Positions 8,036 through 15,722 of a stretch of DNA of 30,037 nucleotides are shown here, piece after piece (within the stretch, counting starts at the first letter, position 1; each line of letters opens with the position of its first letter). Under the pieces are notes generated by a model, which was not told the DNA's origin, did not search any database, and worked only from the letters and a program-made list of their open reading frames with translations. The DNA is taken from positions 1 through 30,037 of the forward strand of contig CAAEPH010000046.1 of the NCBI GenBank assembly GCA_900757865.1, given 5' to 3'. The position numbers and the translations under genes were made by a program. The stretch comes from an uncultured Sutterella sp. GTDB taxonomy: Bacteria; Pseudomonadota; Gammaproteobacteria; Burkholderiales; Burkholderiaceae_F.

Positions 8036-9622
8036 CTAAGGACGCGTTCTTTGCAAATCATATTTCACGTCATAGGTATCGCCTTTGACTTTCAAAAGTC
8101 CCATGATCGTGTGGTATAGATGGTCGTGTGTCGCGTCTTTGGTTTTCGCTACTGCTTCCAAGGCCGAACGATTAACCTGGTAATCGGTCTCAAATTCGGG
8201 CGAAAACCACATGACCATAGGCACTTCTTTTTGGACGTCTGGCGCAATGAAGTACGGCGCGCCATGCAAATAGAGCCCCCCTTCGCCTAAGCTCTCTCCA
8301 TGATCTGACACATAGAAAAGAGCGGTATCGACGCCTTTGGCGGCCTCCAAGCGTTTTATCAGTTCCGCCAATACCCAATCGGTATATCGCAAACTGTTGT
8401 CAAATTCCGCTTCAATCATCTCGCGAGAGCAGTTGTTGAGCGCCGCATCACGACACTCTGGCCCAAAGGCTTTCACTGCCTCGGGAGAGCGTTCGTAGTA
8501 GGCAGGACCGTGCGAGCCCATCATATGCAAAATAAGCACTTTCGACTCAGCCGGCTTCACATTGGCAAGGGCCTTATCAAGCTCAGGCAAAAACGCACCA
8601 TCCATACATGTACCATCAGGGCAGTAGGTTGGGTTCTTTTCCACCTTGCGCTCGGGCACGTTGTAGCAAGCGCCTTTGCAACCCGATTGATTGTCGATCC
8701 ACTCCACATCAAACCCAGCCCGTTGCAAAACGGCTGGTAAGGGTTCGGTTTGCAAAATGGCATCACGATCATAGTTATGTCGTCCAATGGGGCTGAATAA
8801 ACACGGCACCGATTCATCCGTGCTCGTACCGCAAGCCGTGGTCGACAAGAAGTTAATCAACTGAGGAATCTTTTTGAGCTCGGGATTCGTCTCACGAGCA
8901 TACCCCGACAGTTCCCAATTGGCCACGCGTGCCGTTTCTCCTACAACCATGACAAACAACGTAGGACGCGTTGGTTTCACGAGCCGTTCGGGATGGGCAT
9001 CGAGTACCGTCCGGTTTTTGACGTCATCCGGAGATTGGTCAGTGGCAAACGTTCGCGCATACGAGTACACCACGTTATAAGGCGCCAAGAAGTAGCGCGC
9101 ATCTTTCTGTCCTCGGAAAAATCCCGCCATGTCCTGAAAGGTGTTCATCACCAACCCAACACTCACGGCTAACGAAAGCAGAATGATCGCCAGCCCCTTC
9201 GCCCAGCCCCAAGCCACTTTAACAGGACGTTTGAGTAGCACGGTGTAGATCACCGGCACCACACTGACCAGTAAAAAGAGCGCGATGGTTTTGAGCGACA
9301 AATACCCAGCCGCCTCGGCTGTATCGGTTGCAATCACGTTACGCATCATGTTGGGCGTGATCGCTACTCCGTAGAGATAAGCTCCACAAAAAGCACCCGC
9401 CCCAATGAGTGTGAGCAAAATCATGATCACCTGAAAGGCGCGATGTGGTAGATAGGCCAAAAGACGAAGAAACGCTAGGTTCAATAGCCCAAAAACGATG
9501 GCCAAAATCAGCAAAAAAGTCCAGTCGGGTTGACCGTCAAAAAAAGCCAATGCTTTTTGCCAAAATGGCCAATCCAACAGTAACGTCCACCACAAGACGG
9601 TAAACAGCAAATATTTTTTCAT
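8036..9622 (-). CDS. eptA: Phosphoethanolamine transferase, EptA family
   Basis: Inner-membrane enzyme that moves phosphoethanolamine from phosphatidylethanolamine onto lipid A, the modification behind intrinsic polymyxin tolerance. It has 528 residues. Five hydrophobic N-terminal segments (to about 175) precede a periplasmic alkaline-phosphatase-like domain. By position, the catalytic residues are Glu229 (GETAR), nucleophile Thr268 (CGTST), Asp440-His441 (SDHGES) and His453 (LHGAP); His371 lies in SHGPAYY. The cysteines (264, 274, 315, 319, 334, 339, 390, 398) fit the disulfides of EptA proteins, and the GCKGACYNVP segment is chromosomal-EptA-like rather than MCR-1-like. It lies 75 bases after the PAP2 gene on the same strand, probably one unit. 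Whether the target is lipid A or another glycan cannot be read from sequence. Confidence 0.92.
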   Translation of the reverse strand: MKKYLLFTVLWWTLLLDWPFWQKALAFFDGQPDWTFLLILAIVFGLLNLAFLRLLAYLPHRAFQVIMILLTLIGAGAFCGAYLYGVAITPNMMRNVIATDTAEAAGYLSLKTIALFLLVSVVPVIYTVLLKRPVKVAWGWAKGLAIILLSLAVSVGLVMNTFQDMAGFFRGQKDARYFLAPYNVVYSYARTFATDQSPDDVKNRTVLDAHPERLVKPTRPTLFVMVVGETARVANWELSGYARETNPELKKIPQLINFLSTTACGTSTDESVPCLFSPIGRHNYDRDAILQTEPLPAVLQRAGFDVEWIDNQSGCKGACYNVPERKVEKNPTYCPDGTCMDGAFLPELDKALANVKPAESKVLILHMMGSHGPAYYERSPEAVKAFGPECRDAALNNCSREMIEAEFDNSLRYTDWVLAELIKRLEAAKGVDTALFYVSDHGESLGEGGLYLHGAPYFIAPDVQKEVPMVMWFSPEFETDYQVNRSALEAVAKTKDATHDHLYHTIMGLLKVKGDTYDVKYDLQRTRP

Positions 9623-9697
9623 GTGAAGCTCGTTCAGTAGCGAGTTAACAATGTCTGTTCGAAGACGAGAAAAACGAAATAATGAAAGAAGCCGTTT

Positions 9698-10411
9698 CTA
9701 GGTGCAATCACGAACCCAATGGCGATACCAAAGAACATAGAGAAGCGCACAGATCAACCAATCAATCAACATGGTCACCACCGTATGGGATAGGAAATGC
9801 GCTCCCTTTACAATTTGCGCAACAGAGCATAGCACGCCTAACACCAAGGCAAAACAGAACCAAAAGCGGGCTAGACGTGGCGAGATATCTCGCCAGGCAA
9901 AATAAAGAATAAAAAGACTAAAACCTACACCAGCATGGCCCGAAGGCCAGCAAGCGCCTGAGAGTTTCTCCCAACCCAAGACGGGTTCACGTAGCGATTG
10001 CGTTCCGTCAAACTCGACCAGCGACCAAGGGCAGGCAACACCCGTTGTACGTTTGAGCCAAACCACAGTCAGTACGCTAAGGAGCAAGCCAACCAGAATG
10101 AAAACACAACGTCGAAAACGTAAAGGCCAAGGAGCGCCATGCGACTTTTTCCACCACGCAACGACCGCCAAACCTAGATAAAAAAGACTGATCACGATAG
10201 GGATCTTTTTGAAACCTTCATGAGTAACCGTTTCAAATAACCCTTGATGTGGCGCTAACCAGCGATGATCCTGAAAAAACCAGTGGCTCACCATCATGTC
10301 GATCTGATGAGGCGGATTGACTATAATCCACGTTAATAAGCCTGCAGGTAGAATCAACCAATACAGTAATAATCGACCTGTAAGAGGCGCTTGAGTTGGT
10401 GAAATTGACAT
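9698..10411 (-). CDS. PAP2-family membrane phosphatase, possibly a lipid A phosphatase
   Basis: Integral membrane phosphatase of 237 residues with about six hydrophobic segments. The three PAP2 motifs are present in order: KRTTGVACPW (120-129), PSGHA (156-160) and GAHFLSH (203-209), with His159 and His209 as probable catalytic pair. The position four before GAH, which I recall as Arg in relatives, is Gln199. Start ATG at 10411 has AGGA upstream. It is transcribed ahead of eptA. In Helicobacter pylori the lipid A 1-phosphatase LpxE and EptA are neighbours and act in sequence, so an LpxE-like role is a reasonable inference; undecaprenyl-pyrophosphate phosphatase or LpxT-like activity are alternatives. 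Confidence 0.8.
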   Translation of the reverse strand: MSISPTQAPLTGRLLLYWLILPAGLLTWIIVNPPHQIDMMVSHWFFQDHRWLAPHQGLFETVTHEGFKKIPIVISLFYLGLAVVAWWKKSHGAPWPLRFRRCVFILVGLLLSVLTVVWLKRTTGVACPWSLVEFDGTQSLREPVLGWEKLSGACWPSGHAGVGFSLFILYFAWRDISPRLARFWFCFALVLGVLCSVAQIVKGAHFLSHTVVTMLIDWLICALLYVLWYRHWVRDCT

Positions 10412-10633
10412 AAAAAATCCTAGCCCAACCCCAAGCCGTTTGTTTTCAAGAATGCTGAATTGGGGTCATTCGGATTGAACCAAGCACATATTAGAGAGAT
10501 TTTGTCAATTTGACGTCAAAAAACAACAAAAGCGTTACGAAAAAAGGCGATTTTTACGAAATTTACATTTGATCATAATTTTCACCCCAGGGACTTTCCT
10601 CTAGGACAACGAAATAGCAATTTTATTTGAGAT
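10412..10633. promoter_or_regulatory. Divergent promoter region with TTGAC/GTCAA repeats
   Basis: AT-rich gap between the PAP2-eptA unit (minus) and the trm112-like gene (plus). At 10504-10520 it holds GTCAA, then TTGAC, then GTCAA; the last two form the 12-base palindrome TTTGACGTCAAA (10509-10520). This is a plausible operator for a dimeric regulator. It is not the PmrA direct repeat. No convincing paired -35/-10 elements were found. Confidence 0.4.
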
Positions 10634-10852
10634 ATGACAACATTTTTTGATGATTTATTGGTGTGCCCCGTCTGCAAAGGTAAGCTTCTGGCAAGTGACG
10701 AGGGGAAATCCGAGCGAATTTGTCCGCGCTGCCAACTCGCCTTTGAAGTGCGCCAAAACATTCCTGTCATGATTAAAGACCGCGCTCGGCCCTTGACGGC
10801 AGACGAAGTTGAGCGCTACCACAAAAAGCCCCATTCGTCCTCTACGCTCTAA
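10634..10852 (+). CDS. Trm112 family protein (YcaR/UPF0434)
   Basis: Small soluble protein of 72 residues with the Trm112 fold. CPVCKGKL (11-18) and CPRCQLAF (31-38) are two CxxC zinc-knuckle-like pairs, followed by the conserved NIPVMI. Its homologue lies just before kdsB in many beta- and gammaproteobacteria, as here, with a gap of 17 bases. In eukaryotes Trm112 activates methyltransferases; the bacterial role is not settled. Confidence 0.9.
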   Translation: MTTFFDDLLVCPVCKGKLLASDEGKSERICPRCQLAFEVRQNIPVMIKDRARPLTADEVERYHKKPHSSSTL

Positions 10853-10869
10853 ATCTTGAAGGTTTTACC

Positions 10870-11646
10870 ATGTCTCCTTTTACCGTGATTATTCCAGCAC
10901 GCCTACACTCGTCACGTCTTCCAGGTAAACCTCTCGCTGACATTGCTGGCAAGCCCATGGTCGTGCGTGTCGCCGAGCGTGCGATGCAGTCTGGTGCCAA
11001 TCGTGTGGTGGTTGCCGTGGACGACGAATCGGTCCAAGCAGCCTGCGAAGCACACGGCTTGACGGTGGTGATGACCAGCCCTTCGCACCCCACGGGGACC
11101 GATCGACTCGCCGAAGCGGTTCAACGCTTGGGGCTCTCCGATGACACCATTGTCGTCAACGTTCAAGGTGACGAACCCCTCATGCCTACCTCCGTCATCG
11201 CCCAAGTGGCCGACTTACTCTATACACGTCCCGATTGTGCGATCGCCACTGCGGCGCATCCGATTGCCGATAAAGACCATTTCCTCAATCCTAATGTCGT
11301 CAAAGTGGTCATTGACGAGCGAGGCACTGCGCTCAATTTCTCCCGTGCGCCAATGCCTTGGCCTCGAGATCATTTCCGTGATGGCAAAGAGGGACTTCCC
11401 GATGGGTTACCCGCTCTTCACCACTTAGGGCTTTACGCGTATCGAGTGCGGTTTCTCAAAAAATTCCCCACCCTTCCTCAAGCCCCCCTAGAAAAGTTCG
11501 AAAGTCTCGAACAGCTCCGAGCCCTTTATTACGGAGAACGTATCGCGGTGCTGGTTCTTCCCGACGACTTACCCGCCGGTGTTGACACTCAAGCCGATTT
11601 AGATCGTGTGCGCGAGTACTTTCGTGAAAATCCTCAGTGGCAATAG
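10870..11646 (+). CDS. kdsB: 3-deoxy-manno-octulosonate cytidylyltransferase
   Basis: Cytoplasmic CMP-Kdo synthetase of 258 residues. It activates Kdo with CTP for attachment to lipid A. Visible motifs: the nucleotide-binding start IPARLHSSRLPGKPL (6-20), the acidic VVAVDDE segment, the SHPTGTDRLAEA signature, and NVQGDEPLMP with the metal-binding acidic region. The C-terminus has LEQLRALYYGERIAV and PAGVDTQADLDRV, typical of KdsB. Start ATG at 10870 has GAAGG upstream. It is probably co-transcribed with the trm112-like gene and forms an LPS core block with lpxK. Confidence 0.96.
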   Translation: MSPFTVIIPARLHSSRLPGKPLADIAGKPMVVRVAERAMQSGANRVVVAVDDESVQAACEAHGLTVVMTSPSHPTGTDRLAEAVQRLGLSDDTIVVNVQGDEPLMPTSVIAQVADLLYTRPDCAIATAAHPIADKDHFLNPNVVKVVIDERGTALNFSRAPMPWPRDHFRDGKEGLPDGLPALHHLGLYAYRVRFLKKFPTLPQAPLEKFESLEQLRALYYGERIAVLVLPDDLPAGVDTQADLDRVREYFRENPQWQ

Positions 11647-11949
11647 GCGTACAATACTCACGTTTCTGCCTAGCTAAAGCGCGTTGATTTCGCTTTGATC
11701 TCCTACTCTCTAGCTAGGCAACTAAAGGTAATCCCGTTTAGAATAAGTGGTAACGTTTGGGCGCGTCTTGGCGTCGTTTCTTTTTTTAGCAAAAGATCGA
11801 CTGCCAGATAAGCTCAAAATCCTTGACACAAATCGCAAATTTGCCAAACCCAGCTTTTTGTAGCTACAGACTTTTCCATTGTGAGGTCTTGGTTAAAACA
11901 ACAGGTTTGGTTCATTGTTTTTTCATTGATTGTAACGGAGTACATTTCC
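11647..11949. other. kdsB-adk gap with nested inverted repeats
   Basis: A 303-base gap without a gene. TGCCTAGCTA (11667-11676) and TAGCTAGGCA (11711-11720) are perfect inverted copies; between them AAAGCG (11676-11681) can pair with CGCTTT (11691-11696). No T run follows, so it is not a normal terminator. A TTGACA at 11823-11828 and a weaker pair TTGCCA (11841)/TACAGA (11865) are candidate adk promoter parts, none compelling. Confidence 0.45.
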
Positions 11950-12609
11950 ATGCGTCTTATCTTGATTGGGCCACCTGGGGCTGGTAAAGGAACTCAAGCC
12001 AAATTTATTTGTGAAAAATTTGGTATTCCCCAGATCTCTACAGGCGACATGTTGCGCGCTGCTGTCAAAGCAGGCACACCTCTCGGTTTAGCCGCCAAAG
12101 AAATTATGGACAAGGGGCAGTTGGTTTCGGATGACATCATTATTGGTTTGGTCAAAGATCGCTTGACGCAACCCGATGCCGCCAACGGCGCTCTTTTTGA
12201 TGGTTTCCCGCGCACCATTCCGCAGGCTCAAGCATTAAAAGATGCCGGCATCCCTATCGACTACGTGCTCGAAATCCAAGTGCCTGATGCCGAAATCGTT
12301 GAACGTATGTCCGGACGTCGTGTGGATCCAGTCTCGGGTCGCACCTATCACATCAAATACAATCCGCCTAAAGTCGAAGGCAAGGATGACATCACGGGCG
12401 ATCCTCTCATTCAACGTGATGACGACCGCGAAGAAGTCGTTTTAAACCGTTTGCGTGTCTATCACAGCCAGACAGAAGCCTTGGTGGGCTTTTATCGTGA
12501 TCTCGCCGCATCCCAAGATCCTAGCGCACCGAAGTACGTCTCCATTTCGGGTTTAGGCTCGATTGAAGACATCACGAAACGTGTCTTTGACGCCTTAGGA
12601 ACGAAGTAA
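11950..12609 (+). CDS. adk: Adenylate kinase
   Basis: Catalyses ATP + AMP to 2 ADP in the cytoplasm. The 219 residues are the usual long bacterial form. P-loop GPPGAGKGT (7-15), AMP-binding STGDMLR and DGFPRT, and a full LID domain (VDPVSGRTYH ... NPPK ... GDPLIQRDDD) without the four-Cys zinc site, as usual in proteobacteria. I choose ATG at 11950 because the conserved N-terminus MRLILIGPPG begins there and GGAG lies upstream; an in-frame ATG-less extension to 11881 is not conserved. It keeps the kdsB-adk order of Burkholderiales but is separated from kdsB by a long gap. A strong terminator follows. Confidence 0.97.
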   Translation: MRLILIGPPGAGKGTQAKFICEKFGIPQISTGDMLRAAVKAGTPLGLAAKEIMDKGQLVSDDIIIGLVKDRLTQPDAANGALFDGFPRTIPQAQALKDAGIPIDYVLEIQVPDAEIVERMSGRRVDPVSGRTYHIKYNPPKVEGKDDITGDPLIQRDDDREEVVLNRLRVYHSQTEALVGFYRDLAASQDPSAPKYVSISGLGSIEDITKRVFDALGTK

Positions 12610-12634
12610 TCCACGCGTCTAACTGACCTTAACT

Positions 12635-12673
12635 AACCGTTTCTTTCACTTGGCGTGGAAGAAACGGTTTTTT
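12635..12673 (+). terminator. Rho-independent terminator after adk
   Basis: AACCGTTTCTT (12635-12645) pairs perfectly with AAGAAACGGTT (12659-12669) across a 13-base loop and runs into six T. It closes the kdsB-adk region. Confidence 0.9.
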
Positions 12674-12732
12674 CTAGCCTTTAAGCCAAGCAACTTTCTT
12701 TGCGATTGCTTTGATCTAAGTTGCATTCATAG

Positions 12733-12761
12733 TTGCACCATAGGCTGGAGTGGTGTAAAAA
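12733..12761 (+). promoter_or_regulatory. Possible promoter of the lipoprotein gene
   Basis: TTGCAC (12733-12738), a 17-base spacer and TAAAAA (12756-12761) sit 90-118 bases before the lipoprotein start, after the adk terminator. The -10 is weak. Confidence 0.3.
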
Positions 12762-12850
12762 ATCCCTCACTGGTTGGAGATCACTGTGCAGGCTTAAACA
12801 AGTCCCATTGACTCCAGCTTTTTTACGAAACCTTTCTTTATATCATCCAA

Positions 12851-14161
12851 ATGACTTTTCACCGTGTTTCCCCCAAGTGGTTCTGGGGATCTTTTGCCAC
12901 TGTGTGTCTTGGTCTCTTATCGGGCTGTGCGACAACAGGTCAGGGAGTAGCCAGTGCACCGACTGGCGCTCACAGCTTTTTCAACGTTGGCGCCAGTGCG
13001 CCCTTAGCGTTACCCTCTGATGATGCCCCACGGCTAAAAACAACGGCCATTGAAGCGCTCACCAAGGATGGGGTGTATTTCTTCAACGAAGACAAAGGCA
13101 CTCACCTTTATCTCGTCAATGACCAAGGCAACCGCGATCACTATCTGGTTAAAGAAACGTTTGATCAAGGAACCCCTCACGGTCTCTCTTGGGGAACCGG
13201 GGCTGAAGCCTTGCTCTACGCCGGGGAAGCGGTTCGTCCAGAGAATATGCTTTATGCCGAAGAAGGGCGTGACGGTCACCTAGTGGTGACCTACGGCGAC
13301 CATGCTGACATGAAACTCAACATGAAACTCGAAGCTTTCGATGTCAGCGGGATGCTCATTCGCGACTTCTTACGCACACGTGGTAATCAACCGACAACGA
13401 TTGCCCGATTTATGCCCGATAGCGCCACTTTCCCTGCTGGCTCGGTCGCCTACGCCATGACACTATGGACGGACAAAGATGAAGTCTTGGTGCCCAATCT
13501 CAAAGTCTTCACCGGTTCCAACACGATTGAAGAGTTCAGTACGCGCTTCTCTCGTAGCACGCCTTACTGCTTGCGCTTCTTGCCAGGCAACGTCGTTCAA
13601 CCAATCGGCATGCTTTTTAGTGGCCCAATTAAAGCCCAAAAGAATCAAGCGCAAAACGGACAAGTTGGCCTCTATTCCGTGAAGAAAAACACGGTCTTTT
13701 GCAGCAAAGATTTGGAGCAACCCGTCGCCAACGCCCATTGGCAACTTCGTCAAATCAATGGCACACGCGTGCTCAGTTTTGATTTCCCAGGCAATGTCCC
13801 TGGGGCTAGCTTTGGGATGACCGAAGAGAATCGTAAGCACTTACTTACAGGTATTGCCGAGCTTGTCGTGAAACAAAACCGCAAACTCAGCACACAGGTG
13901 GTACCCGTGTATGTGTGGCAAAAAGACTCTCCCGTACGCGACAGTCAGTATCGCTTCAATAAAGTCGCCGCCAACGCCATTGAGGTAGCGCTCACGCAAG
14001 CCAAACCGCTTGTCGCCAAATGGGAAGCTGCCAACGAAAGCGATGTGATGCGCCGTGCTCGTGCCATCGATGCCAAGAACGCTCCTAAAGCGGTCGTGGC
14101 TAAGAAACTCCCGAGCAAACGTGCACGTAATGTCAAAAAATCGACGCGCAAACGCAAATAA
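12851..14161 (+). CDS. Unrecognised outer-membrane lipoprotein with basic C-terminal tail
   Basis: I do not recognise this 436-residue protein. It has a clear type II signal peptide: basic N-terminus, hydrophobic core and lipobox LSGC with Cys26 as lipidation site. Ala at +2 predicts sorting to the outer membrane. The body looks globular, rich in beta strands (GVYFFNEDKGTHLYLVND, LVVTYGDHADMKLNM), with two later cysteines (in YCLRF and VFCSKD). The last 30 residues are dominated by Lys and Arg (KKLPSKRARNVKKSTRKRK), suiting contact with peptidoglycan, LPS or nucleic acid. No Shine-Dalgarno is visible before ATG 12851. It stands alone between two terminators. Probably lineage-restricted, but that needs a search. 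Confidence 0.8.
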   Translation: MTFHRVSPKWFWGSFATVCLGLLSGCATTGQGVASAPTGAHSFFNVGASAPLALPSDDAPRLKTTAIEALTKDGVYFFNEDKGTHLYLVNDQGNRDHYLVKETFDQGTPHGLSWGTGAEALLYAGEAVRPENMLYAEEGRDGHLVVTYGDHADMKLNMKLEAFDVSGMLIRDFLRTRGNQPTTIARFMPDSATFPAGSVAYAMTLWTDKDEVLVPNLKVFTGSNTIEEFSTRFSRSTPYCLRFLPGNVVQPIGMLFSGPIKAQKNQAQNGQVGLYSVKKNTVFCSKDLEQPVANAHWQLRQINGTRVLSFDFPGNVPGASFGMTEENRKHLLTGIAELVVKQNRKLSTQVVPVYVWQKDSPVRDSQYRFNKVAANAIEVALTQAKPLVAKWEAANESDVMRRARAIDAKNAPKAVVAKKLPSKRARNVKKSTRKRK

Positions 14162-14183
14162 CACGCTAGCCTCGCCGATACAC

Positions 14184-14224
14184 AAAGTCCTCAAATCTGC
14201 GAATGAGCAGTTTGAGGACTTTTT
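14184..14224. terminator. Terminator between the lipoprotein gene and dusA
   Basis: AAAGTCCTCAAA (14184-14195) and TTTGAGGACTTT (14211-14222) form a perfect 12-bp stem; the + strand continues with T. It mainly serves the + strand lipoprotein gene and may also act for convergent dusA. Confidence 0.85.
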
Positions 14225-14231
14225 CACATAG

Positions 14232-15212
14232 CTATCCTTTAAAAGCCTCTTGCCAAGCCTTGGCAATGGCATGCACGCCCTCTTGCTTGAGATAGCGAGT
14301 GTTCGAGAGCAAACGCCGCCACAAACGAGCGCCTGGGAGACCTTGAGCGAGTCCCATCATATGACGAGCCACGGCACGTTGAGCGAGCGGGTCCTCACTA
14401 CAGTGCTGAGACACGTATGCACTCATCAGATCAACGACTTCTTCACGAGTACTTACGCAAGGTGCTGTTGCCCGATTAATCTCGGTGTCTACCGACTGCA
14501 ATATCCATGGATTGTGGTACGCCGCTCGACCCACCATCACGCCATCCATGCCCTGCGCTAAGAGTTGTTGAGCAGTAGGAATATCCGCAATTTGACCGTT
14601 GATCACAAACGTATCGTCGGGGTAGCGCGCTTTGAGCGCAAAGGCCACCTCACGATCAAGAGGAGGAATTTCACGATTTTCTTTTGGTGACAACCCCTTG
14701 AGCCAAGCCGCACGGGTGTGAACAATAAAATGATGCACGCCCGCCTCACGAAGCGTTTGTACAAACCGTTCGGTAAATGCCAACCCTGTCTGCTCATCCA
14801 CTCCGATACGATGTTTGACAGTGACGGGTTTACTCGTCACGCTTTGCATAGCCTCCACTGCACGAGCCACGAGCTCAGGCTCGAGCATCAGACAGGCGCC
14901 GAAACTGCCCTTTTGTACACGCTCTGAAGGGCAACCACAATTGAGGTTGTATTCGTCATAGCCATACTGCTCAGCAATTTCTACACTTCTTGCTAACTCA
15001 TCGGGATCCGAACCACCGAGTTGAAGCGCCAAGGGATGCTCATGCTGATCAAAGCCGAGCAAACGGTCACAATCGCCATGCAAAATGGCCCCCGTTGTCA
15101 CCATCTCGGTATACAACAAGGCGGTTTTACTGAGTGTCCGGTGAAAGTAACGGCAATGGCGATCGGTCCAATCGAGCATTGGCGCTACGCAAAACCGTGT
15201 GGAGTAGGTCAT
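14232..15212 (-). CDS. dusA: tRNA-dihydrouridine(20/20a) synthase DusA
   Basis: Flavoenzyme that reduces uridine 20/20a of tRNA to dihydrouridine. The 326 residues match DusA. Motifs: APMLDWTDRHCRYFHR at the N-terminus (FMN barrel), YTEMVTTGA, NLNCGCPSERVQ with the catalytic Cys94, FGACLM, VKHRIGVD, and the DusA-specific AWLKGLSPKENREIPPL. These separate it from DusB and DusC. The start ATG at 15212 has GGAG upstream. It is convergent with the lipoprotein gene and isolated from the upstream ychJ-like gene by a terminator, so it has its own promoter in the short gap 15213-15245, or depends on readthrough. Confidence 0.95.
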   Translation of the reverse strand: MTYSTRFCVAPMLDWTDRHCRYFHRTLSKTALLYTEMVTTGAILHGDCDRLLGFDQHEHPLALQLGGSDPDELARSVEIAEQYGYDEYNLNCGCPSERVQKGSFGACLMLEPELVARAVEAMQSVTSKPVTVKHRIGVDEQTGLAFTERFVQTLREAGVHHFIVHTRAAWLKGLSPKENREIPPLDREVAFALKARYPDDTFVINGQIADIPTAQQLLAQGMDGVMVGRAAYHNPWILQSVDTEINRATAPCVSTREEVVDLMSAYVSQHCSEDPLAQRAVARHMMGLAQGLPGARLWRRLLSNTRYLKQEGVHAIAKAWQEAFKG

Positions 15213-15245
15213 TAATCACTCCATTAAAAACGTTTCTTCGATAGG

Positions 15246-15281
15246 AAAAAAGCTGGCTTTCCTAAAAAAGAGAGCCAGCTT
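15246..15281 (-). terminator. Terminator after the ychJ-like gene
   Basis: AAGCTGGCT (15250-15258) pairs with AGCCAGCTT (15273-15281); on the minus strand the stem runs into six T. It ends the long rimP-to-ychJ transcription unit. Confidence 0.85.
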
Positions 15282-15306
15282 CTCGACTTTTTTATGGGCT
15301 ACTCGC

Positions 15307-15720
15307 TCACCTCTGCGTAAGCTCATCACCGTCGACATAATACCAACGGCCCTCTATACGCTCAAAACGGCTGTGTTCAGCGAGTTTAATGGCGCCCTGT
15401 GCTGTTCGGGCACGGGCAACAAAGTCCACGGTTGCCCGATCCCCCTGCTCTGAACTCCCCAGTACGCTTAGCCCAATCCATTTAGGACGAGCTTCATCGG
15501 GGGTAAAGAGCTGACTTGGACGCGTTTCTGGCGCCCACGTCGAGAGCACGTAGTCATCAAGCCCGAGCGCATAAGCACTGTAGCGACTTCGCATCAGTGC
15601 TTCCGCACTCGGCGCGTTTTGTCCTTGATGATAACGAGCACAACAGGCTTGATACATGAGCCCACTACCGCAAGGGCAACGATCGGCCCCGGCGGTAGAA
15701 GAGAGCTTTTTCTTGCCCAT
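15307..15720 (-). CDS. YchJ family protein (SEC-C zinc motif, NTF2-like)
   Basis: Small protein of 137 residues of the YchJ/UPF0225 family. An N-terminal SEC-C zinc motif (CPCGSGLMYQACC, 15-27) is followed by the family segment SAEALMRSRYSAYALGLDDYVLSTW (quoted in part) and an NTF2-like fold ending in WYYVDGD. The basic N-terminus GKKK may aid ribosome or nucleic acid contact. It begins two bases after the typA stop, so it is translationally coupled to typA and is the last gene of the unit. Function is not established; I give no symbol because orthology to E. coli ychJ cannot be tested here. Confidence 0.88.
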   Translation of the reverse strand: MGKKKLSSTAGADRCPCGSGLMYQACCARYHQGQNAPSAEALMRSRYSAYALGLDDYVLSTWAPETRPSQLFTPDEARPKWIGLSVLGSSEQGDRATVDFVARARTAQGAIKLAEHSRFERIEGRWYYVDGDELTQR

Positions 15721-15722
15721 GA

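Noticed and set aside
8036..9622. eptA as an acquired mcr gene
   Set aside because: The Cys pattern and GCKGACYNVP segment look like chromosomal EptA, and no insertion sequence or plasmid feature is nearby.
12733..13020. + strand frame overlapping the lipoprotein start
   Set aside because: It is out of frame with a strong signal peptide and lipobox, and has no recognisable features.
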